50,640 nt of DNA, taken from Paludibacteraceae bacterium. GTDB taxonomy: Bacteria > Bacteroidota > Bacteroidia > Bacteroidales > Paludibacteraceae. The notes beneath the pieces are model-generated. The model saw only the letters and a list, made by a program, of their open reading frames with translations. It had not been told where the DNA came from and did not search any database. How positions within the stretch are numbered: position 1 is the first letter of the stretch; every line of letters starts with the position of its first letter. The position numbers were made by a program, and so were the translations under genes. The stretch covers positions 1-50,640 of the forward strand of contig JAFTSS010000031.1 of assembly GCA_017467185.1 (NCBI GenBank), read 5' to 3'. Positions 42,054 through 50,300 of the stretch are shown here, one piece after another.

Positions 42054-43460
42054 ATGCAAACTCAAAAACTAAAATTTTCAGCTGCCTTTTGGACAGCCAA
42101 TGTTGCCGAGATGCTTGAGCGTACGGCTTATTATGCGTTATTCATTGCTATTACATTTTATTTGTCGAATATTCTTGGCTTCAGCGATATCGAGGCTGGT
42201 TTCATTTCGGGTGGTTTTTCGGCATTGATGTATCTATTACCAATTTTCACAGGTGCTTATGCTGACAAAATTGGTTATCGAAAAGCTATGATTATTGCCT
42301 TCACCATGATGCCTATTGGTTATCTATTGTTAGGCGTATTGCCATTTATGCTCGAAGGTCTTGGTTTGGTGCATTATGCCGATGCTCCAGAAGGGGCTAA
42401 AGCTCTTGTTGCTAATATAATCACTGAAAATCAATATTATGGTTTACAAGAGAGTCCGCTCAAATGGTTAGTAATACCAATTATGTTGATAATGGTCTTT
42501 GGTGGTAGTTTTATTCGTAGTTTAATTCGTGCCTCTGTTGCACGTGAAACAACCACCGAAACTCGTGCTCGTGGCTACTCTATTTTCTACACATTAGTTA
42601 ATATCGGTGCTTTCAGTGGTAAATGTGTTATTGACCCTTTGCGTAGTTGGATTGGCGAACGAGCATATATTTATGTCAACTTTTTCTCTACAGCATTGTG
42701 TGTTATCGCGTTGATTTTGATTATATTTATGTATCATTCAGTTAATACTGAAGGCGAAAATAAAACAATGCGTGAAGTATGGCAAGGCTTATGGAAAGGT
42801 CTCACTAACAAACGTTTATTGATATTTATCTTTATTGCTTCTGGTTTTTGGATGTGTCAACAACAATTGTATGCCACTATGCCTAAGTATGTTATCCGTA
42901 TGGCTGGCGAGGCTGCAAAACCAGGTTGGATTGCCAATGTCAATCCTTTGGTTGTAGTGTTAATGGTTAACTTAATAACAAAATGGATGTCGCGCTACAC
43001 AGCACTTACATCTATGGTCGTAGGTATGATACTTGTGCCTGTAGCAGCGTTAGTTATGTCAACAGGTAATCTTCTTGGTAGTGAGCCAATCTTCGGTATG
43101 CATCCTATTACGTTGATGTTGGTCATAGGTATTATGTTACAAGGCTTGTGCGAGTGTTTCATTACACCTCGTTATTTAGAGTATTTTTCTCTGCAAGCTC
43201 CTAAAGGCGAAGAAGGTATGTATCTCGGATTTAGTCAGTTAGATTCATTCTTCTCTTCAATTATAGGTTTTGGTTTATCAGGTGTTTTATTACAAAAATA
43301 TTGTCCTGACCCTAAATTGTTTGAGTCGCATGAAGCATGGCTCGAGGCATCTGCCAATGCACATTATATATGGTACTATTTTGCTGCCATTGGTGTTGCT
43401 GCTGCTGTAGGACTTATTCTTTATGAGATAATCACAAAACGTATTGACGCAAAAAAATAA
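42054..43460 (+). CDS. POT/PTR2-family MFS transporter
   Basis: The 468-residue protein has about 12 membrane helices. The first contains EMLERTAYYAL, the E-x-x-E-R-x-x-YY proton-coupling signature of proton-dependent oligopeptide transporters, followed by the MFS loop ADKIGYRKAM. It likely imports peptides with protons, but POT members can carry other solutes. Proteins of this branch are common in Bacteroidetes. It lies between two repeat-rich gaps and may be the last gene in the mnmG-side cluster. Confidence 0.85.
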   Translation: MQTQKLKFSAAFWTANVAEMLERTAYYALFIAITFYLSNILGFSDIEAGFISGGFSALMYLLPIFTGAYADKIGYRKAMIIAFTMMPIGYLLLGVLPFMLEGLGLVHYADAPEGAKALVANIITENQYYGLQESPLKWLVIPIMLIMVFGGSFIRSLIRASVARETTTETRARGYSIFYTLVNIGAFSGKCVIDPLRSWIGERAYIYVNFFSTALCVIALILIIFMYHSVNTEGENKTMREVWQGLWKGLTNKRLLIFIFIASGFWMCQQQLYATMPKYVIRMAGEAAKPGWIANVNPLVVVLMVNLITKWMSRYTALTSMVVGMILVPVAALVMSTGNLLGSEPIFGMHPITLMLVIGIMLQGLCECFITPRYLEYFSLQAPKGEEGMYLGFSQLDSFFSSIIGFGLSGVLLQKYCPDPKLFESHEAWLEASANAHYIWYYFAAIGVAAAVGLILYEIITKRIDAKK

Positions 43461-43477
43461 AATTCGTCATATTGTAG

Positions 43478-43497
43478 GGACACGGTGTGCCGTGTCC
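43478..43497. repeat. 20-bp palindrome GGACACGGTGTGCCGTGTCC
   Basis: GTAGGGAC-family member in the gap before ribF; a decayed second copy sits near 43532-43551, alongside a GACCGATAGGTC palindrome. Confidence 0.8.
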
Positions 43498-43702
43498 TAT
43501 TGACCGATAGGTCAACAAAAGTATAGTATATCATACGGCATGCTGTGTCCTATCGGTCATCAGACCGAAAAACTCAATAATAAAGCTCAAAGACCATCGG
43601 TTCAGTATTATCCGTGCCTTCCGTGTGAGATAAAAGTTATATTGAACTCACGTTAATATAATATTAAGAGTTTAATAAGTAACCTCTTAGGATGAATTAA
43701 AA

Positions 43703-43795
43703 ATAGGCTGAAAGCCTAATAGTTCATAGCCCATGGCAACGCCTTGGGTAAATAGGTTTATGTAAAATTACGCCCTGAAAGGGCAAAAGTTTATA
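43703..43795 (+). repeat. Triple-hairpin element upstream of ribF
   Basis: Three hairpins in a row: AGGCTGAAAGCCT, CCCATGGCAACGCCTTGGG and GCCCTGAAAGGGC, the first and third with GAA-type loops. It sits directly before the ribF ATG. It does not contain FMN-riboswitch consensus sequence; it looks like a dispersed Bacteroidales repeat. Confidence 0.65.
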
Positions 43796-43798
43796 GTA

Positions 43799-44674
43799 AT
43801 GAATAAAATAGCCACAATAGGATTTTTCGATGGAGTACATTTAGGGCATAGTTATTTGTTAGAGCAATTAAAATCAGAAGCTCAACAACGAGGTATGCAG
43901 TCGGTGGTTGTCACGTTTGGCAATCATCCACGACTATTTTTTGACCCAAATTGTGGTCTAAAACAGCTGACTTTGTCGGAAGAAAAATTAGATTTACTGA
44001 AACAAAAAGGTGTTGATGAGGTAGTTATGTTGCAATTCGATGCTCAGTTATCTCGCCTTACATCGCGCGAATTTATGCAATTGCTTGTCGAGAAATATGG
44101 AATAAAAGTGTTGTTGATGGGTTACGACCATCGTTTCGGTAGCGATAGGGCCACTTTGTTTGATGAATATGTTGAATACGGCAAGCAATTAGGATTAGAA
44201 GTTAAGCGTTGCGATGGTTTCAGTGAGAGCGAGGTAATGGTAAGTAGTTCTAAAGTGCGTCGCGCATTAGAGTTATGGGATATACCTTTGGCTAATAAAT
44301 TGTTAGGATATAAATATTTTATAAAAGGTAGGGTAGTAGAAGGTCAGAAAATTGGGCGTAAAATAGGTTTTCCTACTGCCAATTTGCAGGTTGATGCTTT
44401 GAAAATGATACCATCTGATGGCGTTTATGTTGTTGATGTTGTTGTTAAAGGTGAAGTTTATAGAGGTATTTTGAATATAGGCACTCGTCCTACAGTTTCA
44501 GGCGATGAACGTACTATAGAGGTTCATATTATGGAGTATGAAGGCAAAGAGTTGTACGGGGAGATTTTAGAGTTGCGATTTAATAAATTTTTGCGCCACG
44601 AACAAAAATTTTCTTCACTCGATGATCTTCGCGAACAAATAAGAAAAGACTTTAACCAAGCAAATATATTGTAG
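43799..44674 (+). CDS. ribF: Bifunctional riboflavin kinase/FAD synthetase
   Basis: The 291-residue protein has an N-terminal nucleotidyltransferase domain (IGFFDGVHLGHSYLLEQL, GYDHRFG, MVSSSKVRRAL) and a C-terminal flavokinase (GRKIGFPTANL, GDGVYVVDV-like loop, TIEVHIMEYEGKELYGE). It makes FMN from riboflavin and then FAD. The nucleotidyltransferase begins at MNKIATIGFFDG without the longer N-terminal extension often seen, which is compatible with function. Downstream is a 9-mer array. Confidence 0.97.
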   Translation: MNKIATIGFFDGVHLGHSYLLEQLKSEAQQRGMQSVVVTFGNHPRLFFDPNCGLKQLTLSEEKLDLLKQKGVDEVVMLQFDAQLSRLTSREFMQLLVEKYGIKVLLMGYDHRFGSDRATLFDEYVEYGKQLGLEVKRCDGFSESEVMVSSSKVRRALELWDIPLANKLLGYKYFIKGRVVEGQKIGRKIGFPTANLQVDALKMIPSDGVYVVDVVVKGEVYRGILNIGTRPTVSGDERTIEVHIMEYEGKELYGEILELRFNKFLRHEQKFSSLDDLREQIRKDFNQANIL

Positions 44675-44739
44675 CAACTATAGCGGCTATAGCAACTATA
44701 GTATCTATAGCTACTATAGTCTCTATAGCCCCTATAAAA
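44674..44739. repeat. TATAGnnnC 9-mer array
   Basis: Six or so units starting at the last base of the ribF stop codon, up to the A-rich leader of the next gene. Confidence 0.9.
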
Positions 44740-44774
44740 AAATAATAACAACAAAAAAAACTAAAAAAAAAATC

Positions 44775-45434
44775 ATGCAAGACAAAAAATATCAAATATT
44801 AAAGCGTCAGAAGCCATGGCGTGAGATGTTTTTTTATCAAAAATCAGAAGTATTATATCATCTGACCTATATTTTTTGTCAACGTTTTTTTCCTTTGCAT
44901 GGCGATCGCACTGTAGATCAGATGGTTCAAGCTGCTCGAAGTGGTAAGCAAAATATTATTGAAGGAAATGAAGATGGAGTAACATCTACAGAGATGCAAG
45001 TAAAATTGCTTAATGTAGCTCGTAGTTCGATACAAGAGTTAAGGGAAGATTATCGCGATTATTTAATTTCGCGAAATCTTATTATATGGAAAGAAGGACA
45101 TGAGCGATATGAAAAAATGAAGATTTTTTGTCGTCACCATAATAAAGTTGAAGATTATCAACCATTTTTTCAACGATGGAGCGCTGAAGAAATGGCAAAT
45201 ATAGCACTTACGTTGTGCTACATGACCGATTCAATGCTGAATAAATATTTAATATCTTTAGAAAATGATTTTGTTGAGCAGGGAGGTATTAAAGAGCGAA
45301 TGCATGCAGCACGAACAGGTTACCGCAAACAACAAGATGAAGAATTTGCAGCATTGAAAGAGAAGGTAAAAGAGCAAGACGCAGAAATAGAAAGATTAAA
45401 GAATTTGCTGAAAGCTAATGAGATAGAATTTTAG
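44775..45434 (+). CDS. Four-helix-bundle protein with suffix domain (S23-like)
   Basis: The 219-residue protein contains the S23/four-helix-bundle signature FYQKSEVLYHLTYIFCQRFF, QMVQAARSGKQNIIEGNEDG and SSIQELREDYRDYL, then a C-terminal helix bundle and a final coiled-coil (EEFAALKEKVKEQDAEIERL). The S23 family is encoded in rRNA intervening sequences in some bacteria and stand-alone in many Bacteroidetes, where the role is unknown; RNA binding or a scaffold function is suggested. No rRNA gene is nearby. Confidence 0.8.
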   Translation: MQDKKYQILKRQKPWREMFFYQKSEVLYHLTYIFCQRFFPLHGDRTVDQMVQAARSGKQNIIEGNEDGVTSTEMQVKLLNVARSSIQELREDYRDYLISRNLIIWKEGHERYEKMKIFCRHHNKVEDYQPFFQRWSAEEMANIALTLCYMTDSMLNKYLISLENDFVEQGGIKERMHAARTGYRKQQDEEFAALKEKVKEQDAEIERLKNLLKANEIEF

Positions 45435-45445
45435 TTTTTTTTAAA

Positions 45446-45546
45446 TAGTGGCTATAGCTATTATAGTTTCTATAGCTTCTATAGCTTCTATAGCTTCTAT
45501 AGCTACTATAGCTACTATAGTTACTATAGTTGCTATAGTTTCTATA
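45446..45546. repeat. TATAGnnnC 9-mer array
   Basis: About eleven units, the cleanest array in the window, between the four-helix-bundle gene and the tRNA promoter. Confidence 0.9.
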
Positions 45547-45622
45547 ACCCTCTAAAAATCACCAAACTAAAAAAAATATCAAAAAAAACACAAAAATATT
45601 TGGTCATATCAAAAAAAAGCAG

Positions 45623-45631
45623 TAACTTTGC
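45623..45631 (+). promoter_or_regulatory. -7 box of the tRNA pair
   Basis: TAACTTTGC, 37 bp before tRNA-Gly. Confidence 0.55.
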
Positions 45632-45667
45632 ATCCGCAAATGAGAGGTTTATCTCTTGCAAAATTTT

Positions 45668-45740
45668 GCGGAAATAGCTCAGTTGGTAGAGCACAACCTT
45701 GCCAAGGTTGGGGTCGCGGGTTCGAGTCCCGTTTTCCGCT
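45668..45740 (+). tRNA. tRNA-Gly (GCC)
   Basis: The 73-nt cloverleaf has acceptor GCGGAAA/TTTCCGC, D-arm GCTCAGTTGGTAGAGC, anticodon stem-loop with GCC, T-arm GCGGGTTCGAGTCCCGT and discriminator T. No CCA is encoded. Confidence 0.95.
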
Positions 45741-45748
45741 CGCAGACT

Positions 45749-45772
45749 AAAATCGGGAAAAACCCGATTTTT
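45749..45772 (+). terminator. Hairpin after tRNA-Gly
   Basis: AAATCGGG pairs with CCCGATTT followed by TT. It is a weak terminator or processing hairpin between the two tRNAs. Confidence 0.55.
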
Positions 45773-45807
45773 CTGTATAAAGGTTAATATTTTTAGCAAT
45801 GTTTACC

Positions 45808-45894
45808 GCCCGGATGGTGGAATGGTAGACACGAAGGACTTAAAATCCTTTGGCCATTGCGGCTGTGCGGGTTCAAGTCCCGCTCCGGGTACCA
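45808..45894 (+). tRNA. tRNA-Leu (UAA)
   Basis: Class II tRNA with a variable arm: acceptor GCCCGGA/TCCGGGT, anticodon loop CTTAAAA (anticodon UAA), T-arm GCGGGTTCAAGTCCCGC, discriminator A and encoded CCA. Confidence 0.93.
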
Positions 45895-45927
45895 AAAAAG
45901 GTTGACTATTTTTAGTCAGCCTTTTTT
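45895..45927 (+). terminator. Terminator after tRNA-Leu
   Basis: AAGGTTGACTA pairs with TAGTCAGCCTT around TTTT, then a T run. Confidence 0.85.
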
Positions 45928-45934
45928 GTTTTTT

Positions 45935-46039
45935 TATAGTTACTATAGCTTCTATAGTCTCTATAGCTTCTATAGTCTCTATAGCTTTTATAGTTACTAT
46001 AGCTTCTATAGCATCTATAGTTTCTATAGCTTTTATATT
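45935..46039. repeat. TATAGnnnC 9-mer array
   Basis: Eleven or so units between the tRNA terminator and the DUF4294 gene. Confidence 0.9.
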
Positions 46040-46040
46040 C

Positions 46041-46077
46041 CTCATTTCTCATTTCTCATTCCTCATTCCTCATTCTT
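46041..46077. repeat. CTCATTC 7-mer array
   Basis: Five units directly beyond the 3' end of the DUF4294 gene. Confidence 0.85.
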
Positions 46078-46695
46078 TTATAGTTGCCCTGATTCAACTA
46101 AATTTATTATTCTTTCGATTGTGGCATCGTCTTTATGTGAGCCATATTCGGTTTTGAGGCTTGCGCCGAACATTTTGGCGAACATCTGGTAGAATCCTGC
46201 AGTAAAAGCACCTCGGTAGGCTTTAATCAGTTCGTAGCTTGTAGCATCACATTCGCGGTCAACGAGGCGTATAAGTAGCATGCCTTGGCGTAGTGTCAGT
46301 TTACTCATTCTGCCATACTCTTGTTTGTAGATTCGTTTCTCAAATCCCCGCATATACTTGTCTCGCTCACGTTTGGTAGGTAGCATCATCAGTGTGTCGT
46401 TCGTGGCGATGATGACCTCTTTAATATATTTTGATAGGGGAAGTGTTTTTTTTACATCACGTACGGTGCGCCAATAGAATTTTTCTTCACGCTTATTCTT
46501 AAATTTCATTGGCGGATATACCCAGACGGTCGGTAATTCGTAGAGGGCAATAGTATCGCCATTTTCGATAATAGCTTTTACTTGCTTTTTTAAGGCTGTT
46601 TCGGCGTGTATAAACTCTGTTTGTTGCAAAGTTGAAGCGAATATACTCATAGAGCATATAAGTCCGCAAATCGAATATATTAGCCGTTTTTTCAT
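46078..46695 (-). CDS. DUF4294 exported protein
   Basis: The 205-residue protein has a likely signal peptide (MKKRLIYSICGLICSMSIFA). It carries the DUF4294 region GDTIALYELPTVWVYPPMKF, FYWRTVRDVKKTLPLSKYIK and LTLRQGMLLIRLVDRECDAT. The family is confined to Bacteroidetes and its role is unknown. Both ends abut repeats: TATAG/CTCATTC arrays at the 3' side and a GTCCGACCT array upstream. No operon partner is evident. Confidence 0.85.
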   Translation of the reverse strand: MKKRLIYSICGLICSMSIFASTLQQTEFIHAETALKKQVKAIIENGDTIALYELPTVWVYPPMKFKNKREEKFYWRTVRDVKKTLPLSKYIKEVIIATNDTLMMLPTKRERDKYMRGFEKRIYKQEYGRMSKLTLRQGMLLIRLVDRECDATSYELIKAYRGAFTAGFYQMFAKMFGASLKTEYGSHKDDATIERIINLVESGQL

Positions 46696-46737
46696 ACCTT
46701 TTAGACAAAAGAGGTTGTGAAAAGTTTAATTTTATGA

Positions 46738-46825
46738 AGGAGTCGGACGACCTGTCCGACCTGTCCGACGTGTCCGACGTGTCTGACTTGTCTGACCTGT
46801 CTGACGTGTCCGACCTGTCCGACAT
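46738..46825. repeat. GTCCGACCT 9-mer array
   Basis: Nine or so GTCCGACCT/GTCTGACGT units lie between the DUF4294 gene and the 175-aa gene. A frame through it spells repeated SD(R/T/K)SD, which is a shadow. The same unit recurs inside the giant gene at 48018-48053. Confidence 0.9.
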
Positions 46826-46826
46826 T

Positions 46827-47354
46827 TCATCTTTTAACTCTCAACTTCAAAAGGTATATTCCTACAAAAATAAGTAGTGGCCATACGACATCACCAATTG
46901 GACCTTTATCGGGAGGACCGAATTGCGAGTATTGTGCTGGTGTTGTTTGAATTGCATTGGCATCACCTTCGAAAGGTGTACGGTTTGCTACGTTATATGA
47001 TTTTATAGCAACATGATTGTTGTACGATACTTTTGTGTTTTGAGAAGAAATAGGTGAATAGCGGTGATAATAATTTGTGTTTTTGCCTGTTATTGTATTT
47101 CTATGTGATGTGGCATGTTGGTCGTTTTCTATAGAGAGATACGATACGTTGGTTTTGTGTGTTACGTAGTCATTGGATATGTTATTTATGCGTTGATTGT
47201 GTTTTGTTTCTTTTACAGAGAAATTAGGTGTTACGGTTTTTATGCGATATTCTGATTTCATTTTTGGGGCTGCAGAACGTAATTTCACCTCAGCAGAAGC
47301 ACTAAATGAGATAGCAAATAAGATTAAACAGCTAATAGTTTTGATATATTTCAT
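46827..47354 (-). CDS. Secreted or membrane-anchored protein (175 aa)
   Basis: The protein has a signal peptide (MKYIKTISCLILFAISFSAS) and an N/T/Y/H-rich, probably disordered mature part. The C-terminal hydrophobic helix WPLLIFVGIYLLKLRVKR, preceded by GPPDKGPIGDVV, resembles a short anchor. It follows the giant T9SS gene by about 43 bp on the same strand. No family recognised; a role near the surface protein is only suggested by position. Confidence 0.65.
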   Translation of the reverse strand: MKYIKTISCLILFAISFSASAEVKLRSAAPKMKSEYRIKTVTPNFSVKETKHNQRINNISNDYVTHKTNVSYLSIENDQHATSHRNTITGKNTNYYHRYSPISSQNTKVSYNNHVAIKSYNVANRTPFEGDANAIQTTPAQYSQFGPPDKGPIGDVVWPLLIFVGIYLLKLRVKR

Positions 47355-47397
47355 ATAGAATTATTTTTATAATTTGTGGTATTACGTTGTTATATTA

Positions 47398-50300
47398 TTA
47401 TCGGATAATTCTTAATTTCATTGTTTTGTTTCCACTTTTCACTATATACACACCAGTAGGGAGTTGAGCATTGAAAGTTGAGAGTTTAGCATTGAGTGTG
47501 GCAACTAATTGTCCTGTTGTAGTGTATAGATATATAGGTTTGCCTTCAGTGAGTATATCTTCCCATGTAGTTTCTGTATTGGTTGGAGTATTATCTACCT
47601 CTGGTGCATTTGGATTGATTGATGTAACATAGAAACGATTGTTGTTTGGAGTAGTTGTGCCATAGAATTGGTATTCTTCTTGATTTAGGATATCAACGTA
47701 CAATTCTGTTTCGGTGTCGTAGAGCCACAATTGCTCGTACGAGTGTAGATTTTCGATGTCGAAAGATAGGGTATATAGTTCGTTTTCGTTGTTAGCAATA
47801 AAACCTATGTATTGTCCATCAAACGATTTATCTGTGTTGATTGATGTGCAACCAAATGCTGTAGAGGCATAAATTTGAGGACCATTAGGATTATCAAAAA
47901 TCTTTTCAGCATCGTATCCGTTGTCGAAATCGGCAGTTGTATTTTCATGTTCGAGCAGATAGAGGCGGTCGTTAGAGGTCGAGCTGGTAACTTGAATTTT
48001 TAGAGAGTTGAAAGTTTGGTCCGACTCGTCCGACCAGTCCGACTTGTCCGACATTTTTTTAGTGCGCATAACATTTTCTTTGCGAGCAGAGCCAAATACA
48101 TTTTCTTCATAATTAATAGTGAACAAAGCGCCACTATCGGTTGCTTTTACAAAGAAAGCTTGTGCTGATGCAATAGTGCGAGGATATTCGTTGCCAAGAG
48201 CAGATATAGTATTTACAGGGATTACTATTATTTGTCCTGGATTGAAACCTTCGAGTTCGGTTTGGTCTTTCCATTCTAAGTATGAACCTGTGTTGTAGAT
48301 ATATATATTTGCTTCGGCATTAGTGAAGTTAGCATCGCTAATTGTAGTAATGTCGATAGGGGCAGTATAGCTATTAGTGAGAAGGTTGTTGCCGAGGTCG
48401 TCACTTGCATTTTCAGGAGTATATGTAAGAGGATATGTATGGTTACCATTTATGAGTGTGCCCGAATAGTTGTATGTATTAGCTACTTCTTGAGCAAGGC
48501 AGTAACCAGTCCAAGCAGAGAGGGTAGAGCCATTTGAAAGTTCCTCAGCCCAACAAGATGTAGCATTAGTGGTCTCATCCCAGCGGAAAATCCAGTTTGA
48601 TGAGCCATCAGGATTGATAGTAGAGAAAGCAACCTCTTCTGTTACAATACCAAGATATTGCCATTTAGGGTTTTTGAAATTACCAGGTTGACCATTACGA
48701 AGTTCGTCAGACGAAGCAATAGAGTATAATTGTACAGAGGCTTTTACCTTATTATCAGCTGTATTATTATACACAAGAATAGCGGATCCCTTATCATTTG
48801 CTTGAAGGGTTAGGTTGTTTGTTGTTGTGCCGTTTATAATATTAGCTTTTAACTTTCCTTGTGGTGCAATTGTTATTCTTCCGTTAGTTGATAGAGATAT
48901 TTCGTTTTTAGTTACTATTTCTGTATTATTATTGATTACTAAAGGTGCAGCAATTGAAAGATTTATATTCTCTTCTGGAGTGACATTTCTGTACAAGTTT
49001 AATCTGCTATCAGGTTTCCAGTTGTCGATAGTATTCCAGTTATTGTTACCAATTTTATTATCGAAAATTAGATTACCTATGTTTGTTGTAAATTCTTTTT
49101 CTATTGTTTCTGTTGCAAGATAAGAGTCGTTACCTTTTTGTACTGCTCTAAGTGTGAATTTACCTTCGTTCAATATTGTGATAGTATTATTGTCATTTAC
49201 AACAGCAATGTCGTTACCAGATAAAATGGTGTATGTTATTGGTTGGTGCGTTGATGCTGTAGTTTGAGCAATATTTACCTCTTTATCGGCTGTAGTTAAT
49301 GGGTAATTGAGCCAATATATTTCTTGTTTTGCTTTAGCTCCTTTACCTGTAATTGGGATTGTAAGTAATGGTGTTTCGATATTTTCACCTACATATACAG
49401 CGAGTTTAGCTGTATAATCTATACCTTTTTTAGGTGAGAATATAACTTTAACAGTTGATGTTCCATAGTCGCCACAAGTTGGGCTACCGAATATAGCAGT
49501 TTTACTATCAACCGAGAATACACCTTCTGGGTCATCAATAATCGTAGCCCAAGCATAATCAGATTGGTTAGCCCAATCAAAAACAACCTCTTTTATCGCA
49601 TTTAAATCAACTTCTGTGCTTGTGAAATTGATTGCATCATGGTCTGCTTCGAGGTATATAGCAGGGGTAACTTGTATGTCTGATATTGATACTTGGAAGT
49701 TTCCTTCGAGGGTAAATGTTAATGATGTAGCTTCTCGATTGATTTTGTTTGTTACGATGTGTGATTTATTGTTATTATCTTTATCTTTACCATCAGATAA
49801 TGTGCTTTCATATACAAGATTGCCTAAATTATCTGTTATAATAATTTTATCACCTGTTGTATCAAAAGATCCAAGTACATCGTATGTTTTTGATGTACGG
49901 AAAGATATAGTATTTCCAATAGTAGTTAAACTATCAGTAAAAGAGTATGGCCCCCATTTAAAGCCAGTACCCATATCTCCATACGAATTACCAGCATGCT
50001 CAAGGGCTAAAAAGTTTGAGCAACCACCCGACAATTTGCGTACAAATACAAGTTTAGTCATATATGTAGGTGCATATTCGTCGTTGCCTTGTTGGTGAGC
50101 TGTGATATAGGCAAATCCAGGACCTACGATTTGTAGTTTTCCGTCAATTATTTTAATAACATTTTCAAGCGAGTCGGTTGTTGAATATGTTATTTCGTTA
50201 CCATTCTCTTCTCCTGTTGCTCGTGTAATAGCTTTGGCCATTAAATCTAACCCTGATTCGCTTAATTGAGCTGTTGTAGTTAGTTTAGTGAAATCTTGAT

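Noticed and set aside
43461-43798. FMN riboswitch ahead of ribF.
   Set aside because: The conserved FMN aptamer blocks are absent; the gap contains palindromes and the triple-hairpin repeat.
45803-46045. An 80-aa frame (ETIEAIETIEAI...) on the minus strand.
   Set aside because: It is produced by the 9-mer array and crosses tRNA-Leu.
46499-46825. A 108-aa frame rich in SDRSDTSD.
   Set aside because: It is a shadow of the GTCCGACCT array and the DUF4294 gene in another frame.
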